Positions 8,882-17,216 of a stretch of DNA of 64,000 bases are shown here, piece after piece. A program made the position numbers and the translations under genes. Below the pieces are notes generated by a model. It was not told the DNA's origin. It did not search any database and worked only from the letters and a program-made list of their open reading frames with translations. Source of the DNA: Kribbella soli (GTDB lineage: Bacteria; Actinomycetota; Actinomycetes; Propionibacteriales; Kribbellaceae). Position 1 is the first letter of the stretch, and each line of letters begins with the position of its first letter. The stretch spans positions 434,001 through 498,000 of the forward strand of contig NZ_SJJZ01000004.1 in assembly GCF_004331345.1 (NCBI RefSeq), in the 5' to 3' direction.

Positions 8882-8899
8882 AGTTAGGCAACCCTAACT
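8882..8899. promoter_or_regulatory. Candidate IdeR/DtxR iron box before the ABC exporter operon
   Basis: AGTTAGG CAAC CCTAACT is an 18-bp palindrome adjoining the exporter start codon. Its stretch GTTAGGCAACCCTAA matches 13 of 15 positions of the right part of the classical IdeR consensus (GTTAGGCTAACCTAA). The position, over a probable leaderless start, fits repression by an iron-loaded regulator. Confidence 0.5.
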
Positions 8900-8910
8900 C
8901 AACAGAGCCG

Positions 8911-8966
8911 TTGACACCCGAGCTCGTCCGCCGTACGGTCTCGGGCTAATAGGAAACTTTCCTAAC
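8911..8966 (+). promoter_or_regulatory. Promoter and palindromic operator of the ROK operon
   Basis: TTGACA (8911-8916), 17 bases, TACGGT (8934-8939) is a good housekeeping promoter. Directly downstream, TAGGAAACTTTCCTA (8950-8964) is a near-perfect palindrome centred close to the expected start of transcription. Similar sequences lie before ROK-controlled sugar operons in other actinobacteria (recollection). It is the probable autoregulatory site of the ROK protein encoded 60 bases downstream. Confidence 0.6.
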
Positions 8967-9025
8967 AGTTCGGATCTTCAGCGCGGCGAGTACCCGCGGG
9001 CGGCGAAGGGAGGCAGGGTTGGCTC

Positions 9026-10213
9026 ATGGCAACGACACCCGGAACGCCGCGCCTGCTGCGCGCGATGAACGACCGCGCCGCCCTGGACCTGCTACTCAGC
9101 CAGGGACCACTCTCCCGCACCACGCTGGGCAACCTGACCGGGCTGTCCAAGCCGACCGCGTCTCAGCTGCTCGCGCGGCTGGAGGCTGCCCGGCTGGTCC
9201 GCCCGAGCGGTACCACCGCCGGCCGCCCCGGCCCGAACGCGCAGCTGTACGAGATCAACGGCGGCATCGCGTACGTCGGCGGGCTGGACGTCACGCCGAC
9301 CCGGATCCGTGCCGCCATTGCGGACCTGGCCGGCAACGTGGTCGGCCACTACGAGCTGGCCACCCCGGGCCGCAGCGCCAAGGGCACGGTCGACCGTGTG
9401 GTCAAGGCGATCGAGGGCGCGGCCGGCGAGGCGGGCCTGAGCCGTGAACGCCTGCACCGGGTCTCGATCGGCACGCCTGGCGGTTTCGACCCGACGACTG
9501 GCCGACTGCGGTACGCGACCCACCTGCCGGGGTGGCACGCCCCGCACCTGCTCGAAGAGCTGGCCGCGGCGATCGCCGTACCGCTGGAGGTCGAGAACGA
9601 CGTCAACCTGGCCGCCATCGCCGAGCAGCGGGTCGGCCACGCCCGGGAGCACGACAACTTCGTGCTGCTCTGGGGCGAGGAAGGCATCGGCGCGGCGATC
9701 GTCATCAACGGCCGTCTGCACCGCGGCGCGACCGGCGGTGCCGGCGAGGTGGCGTTCCTGCCGCTTCCGGGTACGCCGCTGGTCCGCAACGTCGGCCGCA
9801 ACAACGCCGGCGGTTTCCAGGAACTCGCCGGCGGCGAACCGGTCCTGGAGCTCGCCCGTGAGCACGGCCTGAAGGCCCGTACGCCGGAGGCCGCGATCGC
9901 GATCGCGCTGCAGACCGAGGGGGCGGGCGACGCCGTACTGAACGAGTTCGCGCACCGGCTCGCAGTCGGTCTGGCCGCGATCGTCGCGGTCGTCGACCCG
10001 GAGCTGATCGTGCTGGCCGGTGGCGTCATCACCGCGGGCGGCGAACGCCTGCGCGGCCTGGTCCAGGACGAGCTCGCCGATCTCGCCGTACCGCGGCCGC
10101 AGCTGTTGATGACCGCGATCAGCACCGACCCCGTGCTCTCCGGAGCACTGCAGTCCGCACTGAGCACCACCCGCGACGAAGTCTTCGACACGGCGGGTCC
10201 ACCAATTACCTAG
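9026..10213 (+). CDS. ROK family transcriptional repressor
   Basis: 395 residues. An N-terminal winged helix-turn-helix (about 15-70, with LSRTTLGNLTGLSKPTASQL) is followed by a ROK domain. The sugar-kinase phosphate loop is degenerate (LDVTPTRIRAA), and I see no CxCGxxGC zinc cluster, so this is a regulator and not a kinase. It should bind a sugar ligand and repress operon A. The gene is followed after 11 bases by the binding-protein gene, so regulator and importer share a transcript. The palindrome at 8950-8964 is the likely target. Confidence 0.88.
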   Translation: MATTPGTPRLLRAMNDRAALDLLLSQGPLSRTTLGNLTGLSKPTASQLLARLEAARLVRPSGTTAGRPGPNAQLYEINGGIAYVGGLDVTPTRIRAAIADLAGNVVGHYELATPGRSAKGTVDRVVKAIEGAAGEAGLSRERLHRVSIGTPGGFDPTTGRLRYATHLPGWHAPHLLEELAAAIAVPLEVENDVNLAAIAEQRVGHAREHDNFVLLWGEEGIGAAIVINGRLHRGATGGAGEVAFLPLPGTPLVRNVGRNNAGGFQELAGGEPVLELAREHGLKARTPEAAIAIALQTEGAGDAVLNEFAHRLAVGLAAIVAVVDPELIVLAGGVITAGGERLRGLVQDELADLAVPRPQLLMTAISTDPVLSGALQSALSTTRDEVFDTAGPPIT

Positions 10214-10224
10214 TAGGAGAATGG

Positions 10225-11553
10225 ATGCCTAGCTTCACCCGTGCCGTCATCGGCACCGCCGCAGTCGCCCTTCTGGCGACGGCCTGCACCGGAACCTCGA
10301 GCACACCGCAGGCCAACGACGATGCCACGAAGGACGTGAACCTCACCTTCTGGCACGGATGGAGCGCCCCCAGCGAGGCGGCCGCCATCGACGCCAATGT
10401 GAAGGCGTTCGAGGCGAAGCATCCGAACATCCACGTGAAGGTCGTTGGCAACATCAACGACGACAAGATCAAGCAGGCGTTGCGGGCCGGCGGAGCGAAC
10501 GCGCCGGACGTGGTGTCCTCGTTCACCACCGACAACGTCGGCACGTTCTGCGCGTCGAACGTGTTCAGCGACCTGAAGCCGTTCCTGGACAAGTCCGGCA
10601 TCGACCTGGACAAGACGTTCCCGAAGCCGCTGCAGGACTACACGCAGTTCCAGGGAAAACGCTGTACTTTGCCGCTGCTGAACGACGCGTACGGCCTGTA
10701 CTACAACAAGACCGCCTTCAAGGCCGCCGGGATCACCGCGCCGCCGAAAACGCTGTCCGAGTTCGACGCGGTCGCGAAGAAGCTCACCAAGGTCAAGGGC
10801 GACACCTACAGCCAGCTCGGTTTCATGCCGAACTTCCACGGCTACGAGTCGACCACCACACACTTCGCCGCGCTGTGGAACCCGACGTACTTCACGCCCG
10901 ACGGCAAGTCCAACCTGGCCAAGGATCCTGCCTTCGCCAGCATGCTGACGTGGCAGAAGGGCCTGGTCGGGCAGCTCGGCGGGTTCGCGAAGCTGGAGAA
11001 GTACCGCGCGACGTTCGGTGACGAGTTCGGTGCGAAGAACCCGTTCCACACCGGGCAGGTCGCGATGACGATGGACGGCGAGTGGCGGCTCGGCATGGCA
11101 CGCGAGGCCGGGGTGAAGTTCGACATCGGCGTCGCGCCGTTCCCGGTGCCCGACGACCAGGCCGACAGCTACGGCAAGGGCTACCTGTCCGGCACCGTGA
11201 TCGGGATCGCCGGCACCAGCCAGAAGCAGAACGCGGCCTGGGAGCTGGTGAAGTTCATGACCACCGACACCGACGCCGTGGTGAGCTTCGCGAACGCCAT
11301 CCACAACGTGCCGTCGACGCTGGACGCGATCAAGTCCCCGAAGCTCACCGCGGACGAGAACTTCAAGACCTTCCTCGGCATCGCCCAGCACGAGAAGAGC
11401 AACACCACCCCGGCCAGCCCGAACGGTGGCGCCTACCAGCTCACGCTGCAGGACTTCGGCTACGCCTACGAAGCCGGCAAGGTCACTGATCTGGCCGCCG
11501 GTCTGGCGAAGACCGACGAACAGATCGACAAGGATCTGGCCCAGGCGAAATGA
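10225..11553 (+). CDS. Sugar ABC transporter solute-binding lipoprotein (operon A)
   Basis: 442 residues. The signal peptide ends in the lipobox LATAC (about residues 18-22), so the protein is a lipid-anchored extracellular receptor. It belongs to family 1 sugar-binding proteins: LTFWHGWSAPSE start, YGLYYNKTAFKAAGI hinge, and a late TMDGEWRLGMAREAG segment. It captures an oligosaccharide and passes it to the two permeases encoded next. ATG 10225 has AGGAGA upstream. The stop overlaps the first permease start (ATGA). The GH4 and kinase genes downstream suggest a beta-linked disaccharide or amino-sugar ligand. Confidence 0.88.
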   Translation: MPSFTRAVIGTAAVALLATACTGTSSTPQANDDATKDVNLTFWHGWSAPSEAAAIDANVKAFEAKHPNIHVKVVGNINDDKIKQALRAGGANAPDVVSSFTTDNVGTFCASNVFSDLKPFLDKSGIDLDKTFPKPLQDYTQFQGKRCTLPLLNDAYGLYYNKTAFKAAGITAPPKTLSEFDAVAKKLTKVKGDTYSQLGFMPNFHGYESTTTHFAALWNPTYFTPDGKSNLAKDPAFASMLTWQKGLVGQLGGFAKLEKYRATFGDEFGAKNPFHTGQVAMTMDGEWRLGMAREAGVKFDIGVAPFPVPDDQADSYGKGYLSGTVIGIAGTSQKQNAAWELVKFMTTDTDAVVSFANAIHNVPSTLDAIKSPKLTADENFKTFLGIAQHEKSNTTPASPNGGAYQLTLQDFGYAYEAGKVTDLAAGLAKTDEQIDKDLAQAK

Positions 11554-12479
11554 CCACGCTTCGGCAGAAACACCGTCGCGAGACCGCCCGCACGCTGGCC
11601 TTCCTGTCACCGTGGCTGATCGGCGTCAGCGTCTTCTTCCTGTACCCGCTGGTCTCGACCGTCTACTTCAGCTTCATGAAGTACGACGGGTTCACGCCGC
11701 CGACCTGGACCGGTCTGAAGAACTGGCAGTACGTCTTCACCGACTACCCGTTCTTCTGGCCGGCACTGCGGAACACCCTGTGGCTGGTCGTCGTCATGGT
11801 CACGCTGCGGGTCCTGTTCGGACTCGGGATCGGCCTGCTGATCACCAAGGTGAAGACCGGCGCCGGCTTCTTCCGTACGGCGTTCTACCTGCCGTATCTG
11901 GCCCCTCCGGTCGCGGCGACGATGGCGTTCGCGTTCCTGCTCAACCCGGGCACAGGTCCGGTGAACAACATCCTCGGCAGCATCGGACTGCCACAGCCCG
12001 GCTGGTTCAACGACCCCAGCTGGTCGAAGCCGGCGCTGACCATGCTGGCGTTGTGGGGCATCGGCGACCTCATGGTGATCTTCATGGCGTCACTGCTCGA
12101 CGTACCGCAGGAGCAGTACGAGGCGGCTTCACTGGACGGAGCCGGTGCGTGGCAGCGGTTCCGGTTCGTGACGCTGCCGAACATCTCCCCGATCGTCCTG
12201 TTCGCGGTCGTCACCGGTGTCATCCAGACGATGCAGTACTACACGCAGCCGCTCGTCGCAGGGAAGGTCGCCAGTGGCGTGATCGGCGGAGCAGGTCAGC
12301 AGTTCGAGCCCGGATACCCGGAGAAGTCCACGCTGACGTTGCCGCAGCTCGTGTACCACCTGGGCTTCCAGCGCTTCGACACCGGCGGAGCCTCGGTGAT
12401 CGCCCTCGTGCTGTTCGCACTGGCCATGGTGTTCACCGTCTTCCTGATGCGCTCCATGACTGAAAGGAGTGCCGCATGA
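11550..12479 (+). CDS. Sugar ABC transporter permease, MalF-like (operon A)
   Basis: 309 residues with six membrane segments. The cytoplasmic coupling loop reads EQYEAASLDGAGAWQRF near residue 190, the EAA motif that contacts the ATPase. It pairs with the next permease to form the channel of a CUT1 importer. It is coupled to its neighbours by four-base overlaps at both ends. No ATPase gene is present in the operon. Confidence 0.9.
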   Translation: MTTLRQKHRRETARTLAFLSPWLIGVSVFFLYPLVSTVYFSFMKYDGFTPPTWTGLKNWQYVFTDYPFFWPALRNTLWLVVVMVTLRVLFGLGIGLLITKVKTGAGFFRTAFYLPYLAPPVAATMAFAFLLNPGTGPVNNILGSIGLPQPGWFNDPSWSKPALTMLALWGIGDLMVIFMASLLDVPQEQYEAASLDGAGAWQRFRFVTLPNISPIVLFAVVTGVIQTMQYYTQPLVAGKVASGVIGGAGQQFEPGYPEKSTLTLPQLVYHLGFQRFDTGGASVIALVLFALAMVFTVFLMRSMTERSAA

Positions 12480-13360
12480 CCGCGACCGCCATCAGCTCGC
12501 CGGTCACGCTGACACCGGCTGCCCGCACAGCACGCCGTACGCGCTTCCTGCACTGGGTCGGCGTACATTCACTCGCCATCGCCGCCGCACTGTTCTTCGT
12601 GCTGCCGTTCGTGTTCATCTTCCTCACTGCGTTGATGAGCGACCAGCAAGCGCTCACCCGCGACCTGTGGCCGGACAGCTGGCACTGGGAGAACCTGCGG
12701 ACCGTCTGGGAGACACCAGGCTTCCTGACCTGGTGGAAGAACACCCTGCTGTACGCCGGACTTGGCACAGCGCTCACGTTGTTGTCGAGCATCCCGGTCG
12801 CCTACGCGCTGGCCCGCTTCAAGTTCCGCGGCCGGAACGTGGTACTGATGCTGGTGATCGCGACGATGATGCTGCCGCCACAGGTGGTGATCGTGCCGAT
12901 GTACCTGTTCTGGGCCAAGCAACTCCACCTCTCCGGCACGCTGTGGCCGCTGATCATCCCGATGGCGTTCACCGACGCGTTCTCGGTGTTCCTGCTGCGG
13001 CAGTTCCTGCTGACGATTCCGAAGGACTACGTCGACGCCGCCAAGGTGGACGGCTGTGGTGAGTTCAAGGCCCTGGTCCGGATCGTGCTGCCGATGGCCA
13101 AGCCGGCGATCGCCGCAGTGGCCCTCTTCCAGTTCTTCTACTGCTGGAACGACTACTTCGGCCCACAGATCTACGCCAGCGAGAACCCGGCCGCCTGGAC
13201 GCTCAGCTACGGCCTGGAGTCCTTCAAGGGCGCGCACCACACGAACTGGAACCTCACCATGGCAGCAACCCTGCTGGTGATGGCGCCGGTCATCATCCTG
13301 TTCTTCTTCGCGCAAAAGGCCTTCATCGAAGGCGTCACACTGACAGGGGTCAAGGGATGA
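12476..13360 (+). CDS. Sugar ABC transporter permease, MalG-like (operon A)
   Basis: 294 residues, six membrane segments. The N-terminal cytoplasmic tail is followed by a first helix and then the MalG-type periplasmic segment ALMSDQQALTRD. The EAA loop is KDYVDAAKVDGCGEFKAL near residue 185. The C-terminus FIEGVTLTGVKG is typical of this permease type. It overlaps both neighbours by four bases and forms the second channel subunit of the operon A importer. Confidence 0.9.
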   Translation: MTATAISSPVTLTPAARTARRTRFLHWVGVHSLAIAAALFFVLPFVFIFLTALMSDQQALTRDLWPDSWHWENLRTVWETPGFLTWWKNTLLYAGLGTALTLLSSIPVAYALARFKFRGRNVVLMLVIATMMLPPQVVIVPMYLFWAKQLHLSGTLWPLIIPMAFTDAFSVFLLRQFLLTIPKDYVDAAKVDGCGEFKALVRIVLPMAKPAIAAVALFQFFYCWNDYFGPQIYASENPAAWTLSYGLESFKGAHHTNWNLTMAATLLVMAPVIILFFFAQKAFIEGVTLTGVKG

Positions 13361-14613
13361 AGCTGACAGTTGTTGGTGGCGGGTCCACCTACACGCCCGA
13401 GCTGGTCGACGGGTTCGCGCGGTTGCGGGACACGTTGCCGGTGTCGGAGCTGGTGCTTGTCGACCCGGTGGCCGACCGGCTCGAACTGGTCGGCGGTCTG
13501 GCGCGGCGCATCTTCGCCAAACAAGGACATGCCGGCCGGGTGATCACCACGTCCGACCTGGACGCGGGGATCGACGGCGCGGACGCCGTACTGCTGCAAC
13601 TGCGGGTCGGTGGACAGGCTGCACGGAACGAGGACGAGACGTGGCCGCTGGAGTGCGGTTGTGTCGGTCAGGAGACCACAGGTGCCGGCGGTCTCGCGAA
13701 GGCGCTCCGGACGGTACCTGTCGTGCTGGACATTGCCGAGCGAGTACGGCGTACCAACCCGGACGCGTGGATCATCGACTTCACCAACCCGGTCGGGATC
13801 GTCACGCGGGCTCTGCTGTCCCACGGGCACAAGGCAGTCGGGCTGTGCAACGTGGCGATCGGGTTCCAGCGCCGGTTCGCCGCGATGCTGGGCGTCACAC
13901 CGGAGGAGGTGTCGCTCGACCACGTCGGGCTGAACCACCTCACCTGGGAGCGCGCAGTCCGCGTCAACGGTGAGGACGTCCTGCCCCAACTGCTATCCAA
14001 GCACCTGGGCGAGCTGTCGGATGACCTACACCTCCCGCCGGATCTGGTGCAGCAGCTGGGCGTCGTGCCGTCGTACTACCTGCGCTACTACTACGCGCAC
14101 GACGCCGTGGTGCAGGAGCTGCTTACAAAGCCGTCCCGAGCCGCTGAGGTCGCTGCACTCGAGAAAGAGCTGTTGGACATGTACGCCGACCCGCAGCTCG
14201 ACGAGAAGCCTGCACTGCTTGAGAAGCGCGGCGGCGCGTACTACTCGGAGGCGGCCGTCGCACTCGCGTCGTCGCTGCTGAACGACACCGGCGACGTGCA
14301 GGTCGTCAACACTCTCAACAACGGCACGTTCCCGTTCCTGGCCGATGACGCTGTCATCGAAGTGCCGGCCACAGTCAACGCACAGGGCACGAAACCGGAG
14401 CCGGTGTCCCCACTGGAGCCCTTGTACGCCGGACTGGTCGCACACGTGACGGCGTACGAGGACCTGGCACTGGAGGCTGCCGTGAAGGGTGGACCCGAGC
14501 GCGTGTTCCAAGCTCTGCTGGCGCATCCACTGGTCGGGCAGATCTCCATCGCACAGGAGCTGACGGACAAGCTGCTGGCGCACAATAAGGACTACCTCCC
14601 GTGGGCGCGCTAG
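13357..14613 (+). CDS. Glycoside hydrolase family 4 enzyme (6-phospho-beta-glucosidase type)
   Basis: 418 residues. The N-terminal dinucleotide fold is VVGGGSTYTPELVDGF (5-20). The metal ligands Cys164 (GLCNVAIGF) and His194 (GLNHLTW) are both present. GH4 enzymes use NAD+ and a divalent metal to cleave glycosides by oxidation, elimination and re-reduction. No signal peptide, so it acts on imported sugar. It overlaps the permease gene by four bases and the kinase gene by 13. Many GH4 enzymes need a 6-phosphate. ABC import does not phosphorylate, so the neighbouring kinase may supply it. The exact glycoside is not readable from sequence. Confidence 0.88.
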   Translation: MKLTVVGGGSTYTPELVDGFARLRDTLPVSELVLVDPVADRLELVGGLARRIFAKQGHAGRVITTSDLDAGIDGADAVLLQLRVGGQAARNEDETWPLECGCVGQETTGAGGLAKALRTVPVVLDIAERVRRTNPDAWIIDFTNPVGIVTRALLSHGHKAVGLCNVAIGFQRRFAAMLGVTPEEVSLDHVGLNHLTWERAVRVNGEDVLPQLLSKHLGELSDDLHLPPDLVQQLGVVPSYYLRYYYAHDAVVQELLTKPSRAAEVAALEKELLDMYADPQLDEKPALLEKRGGAYYSEAAVALASSLLNDTGDVQVVNTLNNGTFPFLADDAVIEVPATVNAQGTKPEPVSPLEPLYAGLVAHVTAYEDLALEAAVKGGPERVFQALLAHPLVGQISIAQELTDKLLAHNKDYLPWAR

Positions 14614-15605
14614 TCCCAGGCGGTGTTCTCGCCTTCGACGCCGGCAACAGCAAGACCGACGTCGCCCTCGTCGCCGCCGACGGGACAGTACTCGGTACGG
14701 CGCGTGGCGGCGGGTTCGAACCGCAGCGGATCGGCGCCGCGGCCGCTGTGGACGGACTGGAACCACTGGTCCGAGCTGCGGCGGCCGCGGCCGGGCTGCA
14801 TGTCGGCGACGTACCGCTGGTTCAGCAGATCTCGGCGTGCCTGGCGAACGCCGACCTGCCCATCGAGGTCGAGCAACTGACCGCTGCCTTCGAGGACCGC
14901 GGTTGGGCCGAGGCGGTGTACGTCACCAACGACACCTTCGCCCTCCTGCGCTCCGGGGTGGACGAGCCGCGTGGTGTCGCGGTCGTGTGCGGCGCGGGCA
15001 TCAACTGCTCCGGAATGCTGCCGGACGGGCGGACCGCTCGGTTTCCCGCACTGGGCAAGCTGACTGGCGACTGGGGTGGCGGAGCACAGTTGGCCGAGGA
15101 GGCGTTCTGGTCGGCGTCACGGGCCGACGACGGCCGCGGTCCGGCCACCGCACTGCTCGCTGCACTGCCGATGCACTACGGGATGCCGTCGCTGACCGCG
15201 GTCATCGAGGCGTTCCACTTCGGCGAGCTGCCTGCCGAACGGCAGTTGGAAGCCGCGCCGGTGCTGTTCCAGGTCGCGGCCGCGGGCGACATCGTTGCCC
15301 TGGGCATCATTCAGCAGCAGGCCGAGGAGATCGTCGCCATGGCCCTGAGCGCGCTGCGGCGGCTCGACCTGCTCGGCGAGCGAGTCACCGTAGTCCTCGG
15401 CGGCGGCGTGCTGACGGCGGGCCACTCGGTCCTTCTCGACCGGGTCACGAAGCTGCTCGCCGACGTTGCCCCGAAGGCGATCCCGCGCGTGGTCGACGTA
15501 CCGCCGGTGGTCGGCGCGGCCCTGCTCGGTCTTGACCACACAGCCGCCGGAACGAGCGCTCAGGAACGGTTACGGACCGCGTTCGCGCCGCCACCGGCTG
15601 CTTGA
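14601..15605 (+). CDS. BadF/BadG/BcrA-type sugar kinase (N-acetylglucosamine kinase-like)
   Basis: 334 residues of the ASKHA fold. The phosphate-1 loop is FDAGNSKTD (12-20). An adenosine motif VVCGAGINCSG lies near residue 135, a GDWGGGAQLAEEAFW segment near 155, and a C-terminal VVLGGGVLTAG near 255. These match the BadF family clade that includes GlcNAc kinases. It is the last gene of operon A, starting at GTG 14601 inside the GH4 gene. Probable role: phosphorylating the imported sugar, or the monosaccharide released, before glycolysis. The acceptor could be glucose or GlcNAc. Confidence 0.8.
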   Translation: MGALVPGGVLAFDAGNSKTDVALVAADGTVLGTARGGGFEPQRIGAAAAVDGLEPLVRAAAAAAGLHVGDVPLVQQISACLANADLPIEVEQLTAAFEDRGWAEAVYVTNDTFALLRSGVDEPRGVAVVCGAGINCSGMLPDGRTARFPALGKLTGDWGGGAQLAEEAFWSASRADDGRGPATALLAALPMHYGMPSLTAVIEAFHFGELPAERQLEAAPVLFQVAAAGDIVALGIIQQQAEEIVAMALSALRRLDLLGERVTVVLGGGVLTAGHSVLLDRVTKLLADVAPKAIPRVVDVPPVVGAALLGLDHTAAGTSAQERLRTAFAPPPAA

Positions 15606-15640
15606 TATTGCAGACCTGTTTCATTGGAATCCGATGCAAA

Positions 15641-15691
15641 CTCCCGAGTGCGGTGTGGCGTCCCACCAGTAGGACCACATCCACTCGGGAG
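15641..15691 (+). promoter_or_regulatory. Leader hairpin covering the ribosome site of the secreted repeat protein
   Basis: CTCCCGAGTG (15641-15650) pairs perfectly with CACTCGGGAG (15682-15691). The right arm contains the ribosome site CGGGAGG just before ATG 15696. The inner bases GGTGTGG and CCACATC extend the pairing. Folding would hide the ribosome site. Confidence 0.55.
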
Positions 15692-15695
15692 GTCG

Positions 15696-16430
15696 ATGAT
15701 GATTCGCAGGATCATTGGTCTAGGTAGCACGACAGCACTCGCGGTCACCGCACCGCTGCTTCTCACCGGCGCCGCTCCGGCCAACGCCGGCACCACCAGT
15801 ACCACCGCCAGTACCACCGCCAGTTGCAGCAACCTGGCGTCCGCAACAAACATCTCGGCGGCGTCGTACGCCGACCGACTCGTCCGCGCTTGGGGCAGCG
15901 GTGCGACCGCGACCGCCAACTGCTACGCGTCGACGGCCACCACGCGCACGCTCTACGGACAGGCCCTGCCGGGCGGGATCCACTGGCGGCGCGTCTCCAC
16001 CGAGGGCGCCGCGGGGACGATCTACGTGACGTACCACGACGACGCACGCGGCGGGAGTCTCACGATCGGCGTACAGAACGTCGGCCTGCGCGCGGCGGAC
16101 GGCTGGCACGCGGCGTACACCGCCAAGTTCAGCGGCGAGCCGAAGGCGTGGGACGCGGTCCAGTGGTCGGACAACCTCGTCCGGGCCTGGGGACGCGGCG
16201 ACGCGAAGTGGACGGCGTACTACGCCACGCCGACCGCCGTACGGGAGCTGCACAAGGTCGCCGCGAAGGGCGGACCGCACTGGACCCGGATCGCCACCGA
16301 GGGCGCGGCCGGTACGACGTACGTGACGTACCGGAACGATGTCACCCGACACACGCTGGTGATCGGCGTCTCGAACATGGGCCTGTCACAGGGCGACGCA
16401 CACGCGGCGTACACGGTGCGGTACCACTGA
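15696..16430 (+). CDS. Secreted protein with two tandem copies of one domain
   Basis: 244 residues. A clear signal peptide (about 1-31, ending PANA) is followed by a Thr/Ser-rich linker. Two copies of a domain of about 89 residues follow, at 57-145 and 156-244. Both copies contain RLVRAWG or NLVRAWG, then HW-R-(V/I)-(S/A)-TEGAAGT-YVTY, then (T/V)IGV-N-GL, then HAAYT. Each looks like a small beta-rich unit. Cysteines occur only in the first part (residues 44 and 76). I do not recognise the family. The start is the first of two ATGs after GGGAGG. Confidence 0.7.
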   Translation: MMIRRIIGLGSTTALAVTAPLLLTGAAPANAGTTSTTASTTASCSNLASATNISAASYADRLVRAWGSGATATANCYASTATTRTLYGQALPGGIHWRRVSTEGAAGTIYVTYHDDARGGSLTIGVQNVGLRAADGWHAAYTAKFSGEPKAWDAVQWSDNLVRAWGRGDAKWTAYYATPTAVRELHKVAAKGGPHWTRIATEGAAGTTYVTYRNDVTRHTLVIGVSNMGLSQGDAHAAYTVRYH

Positions 16431-16453
16431 TCGCTTGAGCTCGACCTGCTTAG

Positions 16454-16471
16454 ATGTAATCATGATTACAT
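16454..16471. promoter_or_regulatory. Perfect 18-bp palindrome over the start of the RHH-like gene
   Basis: ATGTAATCATGATTACAT reads the same on both strands and runs into the ATG at 16470. Position and symmetry suggest an operator, perhaps autoregulatory, since the protein has an RHH-like C-terminal part. Confidence 0.55.
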
Positions 16472-16994
16472 GAGTACGCAGACCGAGCAGGAGAAGGTGC
16501 GGGGCTGGCTGACCGGACGGTTGCCGGGCGACTGGTTCGAGGGTGAGACCGAGCTGGAGATCGACCGGGACGAGATCCTGATCGTCGGCCGGATCCCCGC
16601 ACCCGAGCAGAACAAGGACGTGAGCGCGGCCGAGCGCTCCGCCGCCGAGGACGGCCGGATCAAGCAGTTCCGCGAGGACACCCGCGAGCGCCGGATCGAG
16701 ATCGCCCGCGAACTCGAGCACGCCACCCGGCGGAAGGTCGCCTGGGGTGTGCGCTGCGGCGAGACCAGGACCGTCTTCACCTCGCTGTCCGCGCCGGTGA
16801 TGACGCGTCTCCGCCAACCCGAACGCCAGGTCCTCGACACCCTCGTCGACGCCGGCGTGGCCCGCTCCCGCAGCGACGCCCTCGGCTGGTGCGTCAAACT
16901 CGTCGCCCAGCACAGCGAAACCTGGCTGGCCGACCTCCGCGAGGCCATGACAAAGGTCGAAGAGGTCCGCAAAGCCGGCCCCGACAACAACTAA
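16470..16994 (+). CDS. Hypothetical protein with RHH-like C-terminal segment
   Basis: 174 residues, charged, soluble. Residues about 1-90 are acidic and helical. Residues about 110-150 (LSAPVMTRLRQPERQVLDTL, then a GVARSRSDALGWCVKLV helix) resemble a ribbon-helix-helix or related dimerisation motif. I do not recognise a named family beyond a conserved actinobacterial hypothetical protein. The start codon is within a perfect 18-bp palindrome, and the transcript may be leaderless. An autoregulatory DNA-binding role is possible but inferred. Confidence 0.55.
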   Translation: MSTQTEQEKVRGWLTGRLPGDWFEGETELEIDRDEILIVGRIPAPEQNKDVSAAERSAAEDGRIKQFREDTRERRIEIARELEHATRRKVAWGVRCGETRTVFTSLSAPVMTRLRQPERQVLDTLVDAGVARSRSDALGWCVKLVAQHSETWLADLREAMTKVEEVRKAGPDNN

Positions 16995-17014
16995 CAGGTG
17001 CGGCTCGGCGATCG

Positions 17015-17112
17015 GCAGCTCGACAGGTAGAGCAGCAGCGAGACGCTGTACGCGCGGACACGTTCACGCTCAGGTGCACTACCCGTCCACCTGACACATC
17101 CTGTCGAGCTGC
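17015..17112 (+). repeat. 98-bp MITE-like element, copy 1
   Basis: Ends in perfect 13-bp inverted repeats: GCAGCTCGACAGG (17015-17027) and CCTGTCGAGCTGC (17100-17112). The first 70 bases match 64 of 70 bases at 26248-26317. It lies in the gap between two convergent genes. No open frame inside has a sensible start and stop. It may be a small non-autonomous mobile element or a repeated RNA motif. Confidence 0.6.
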
Positions 17113-17216
17113 AGATCACACGCAGCTGCCGACCACCTTCGCTCACAGGCGACGGGCGGCAACCCGGTTGGATTGCCGCCCGCCTGAGGAGAACTGCCTC
17201 GGTGTGAACTCCTTGG

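Noticed and set aside
17015..17112. Leader peptide with a CSTCRAA ending on the minus strand
   Set aside because: The same frame exists at both repeat copies, but nearly all differences are amino-acid changing and no suitable gene follows copy 1.
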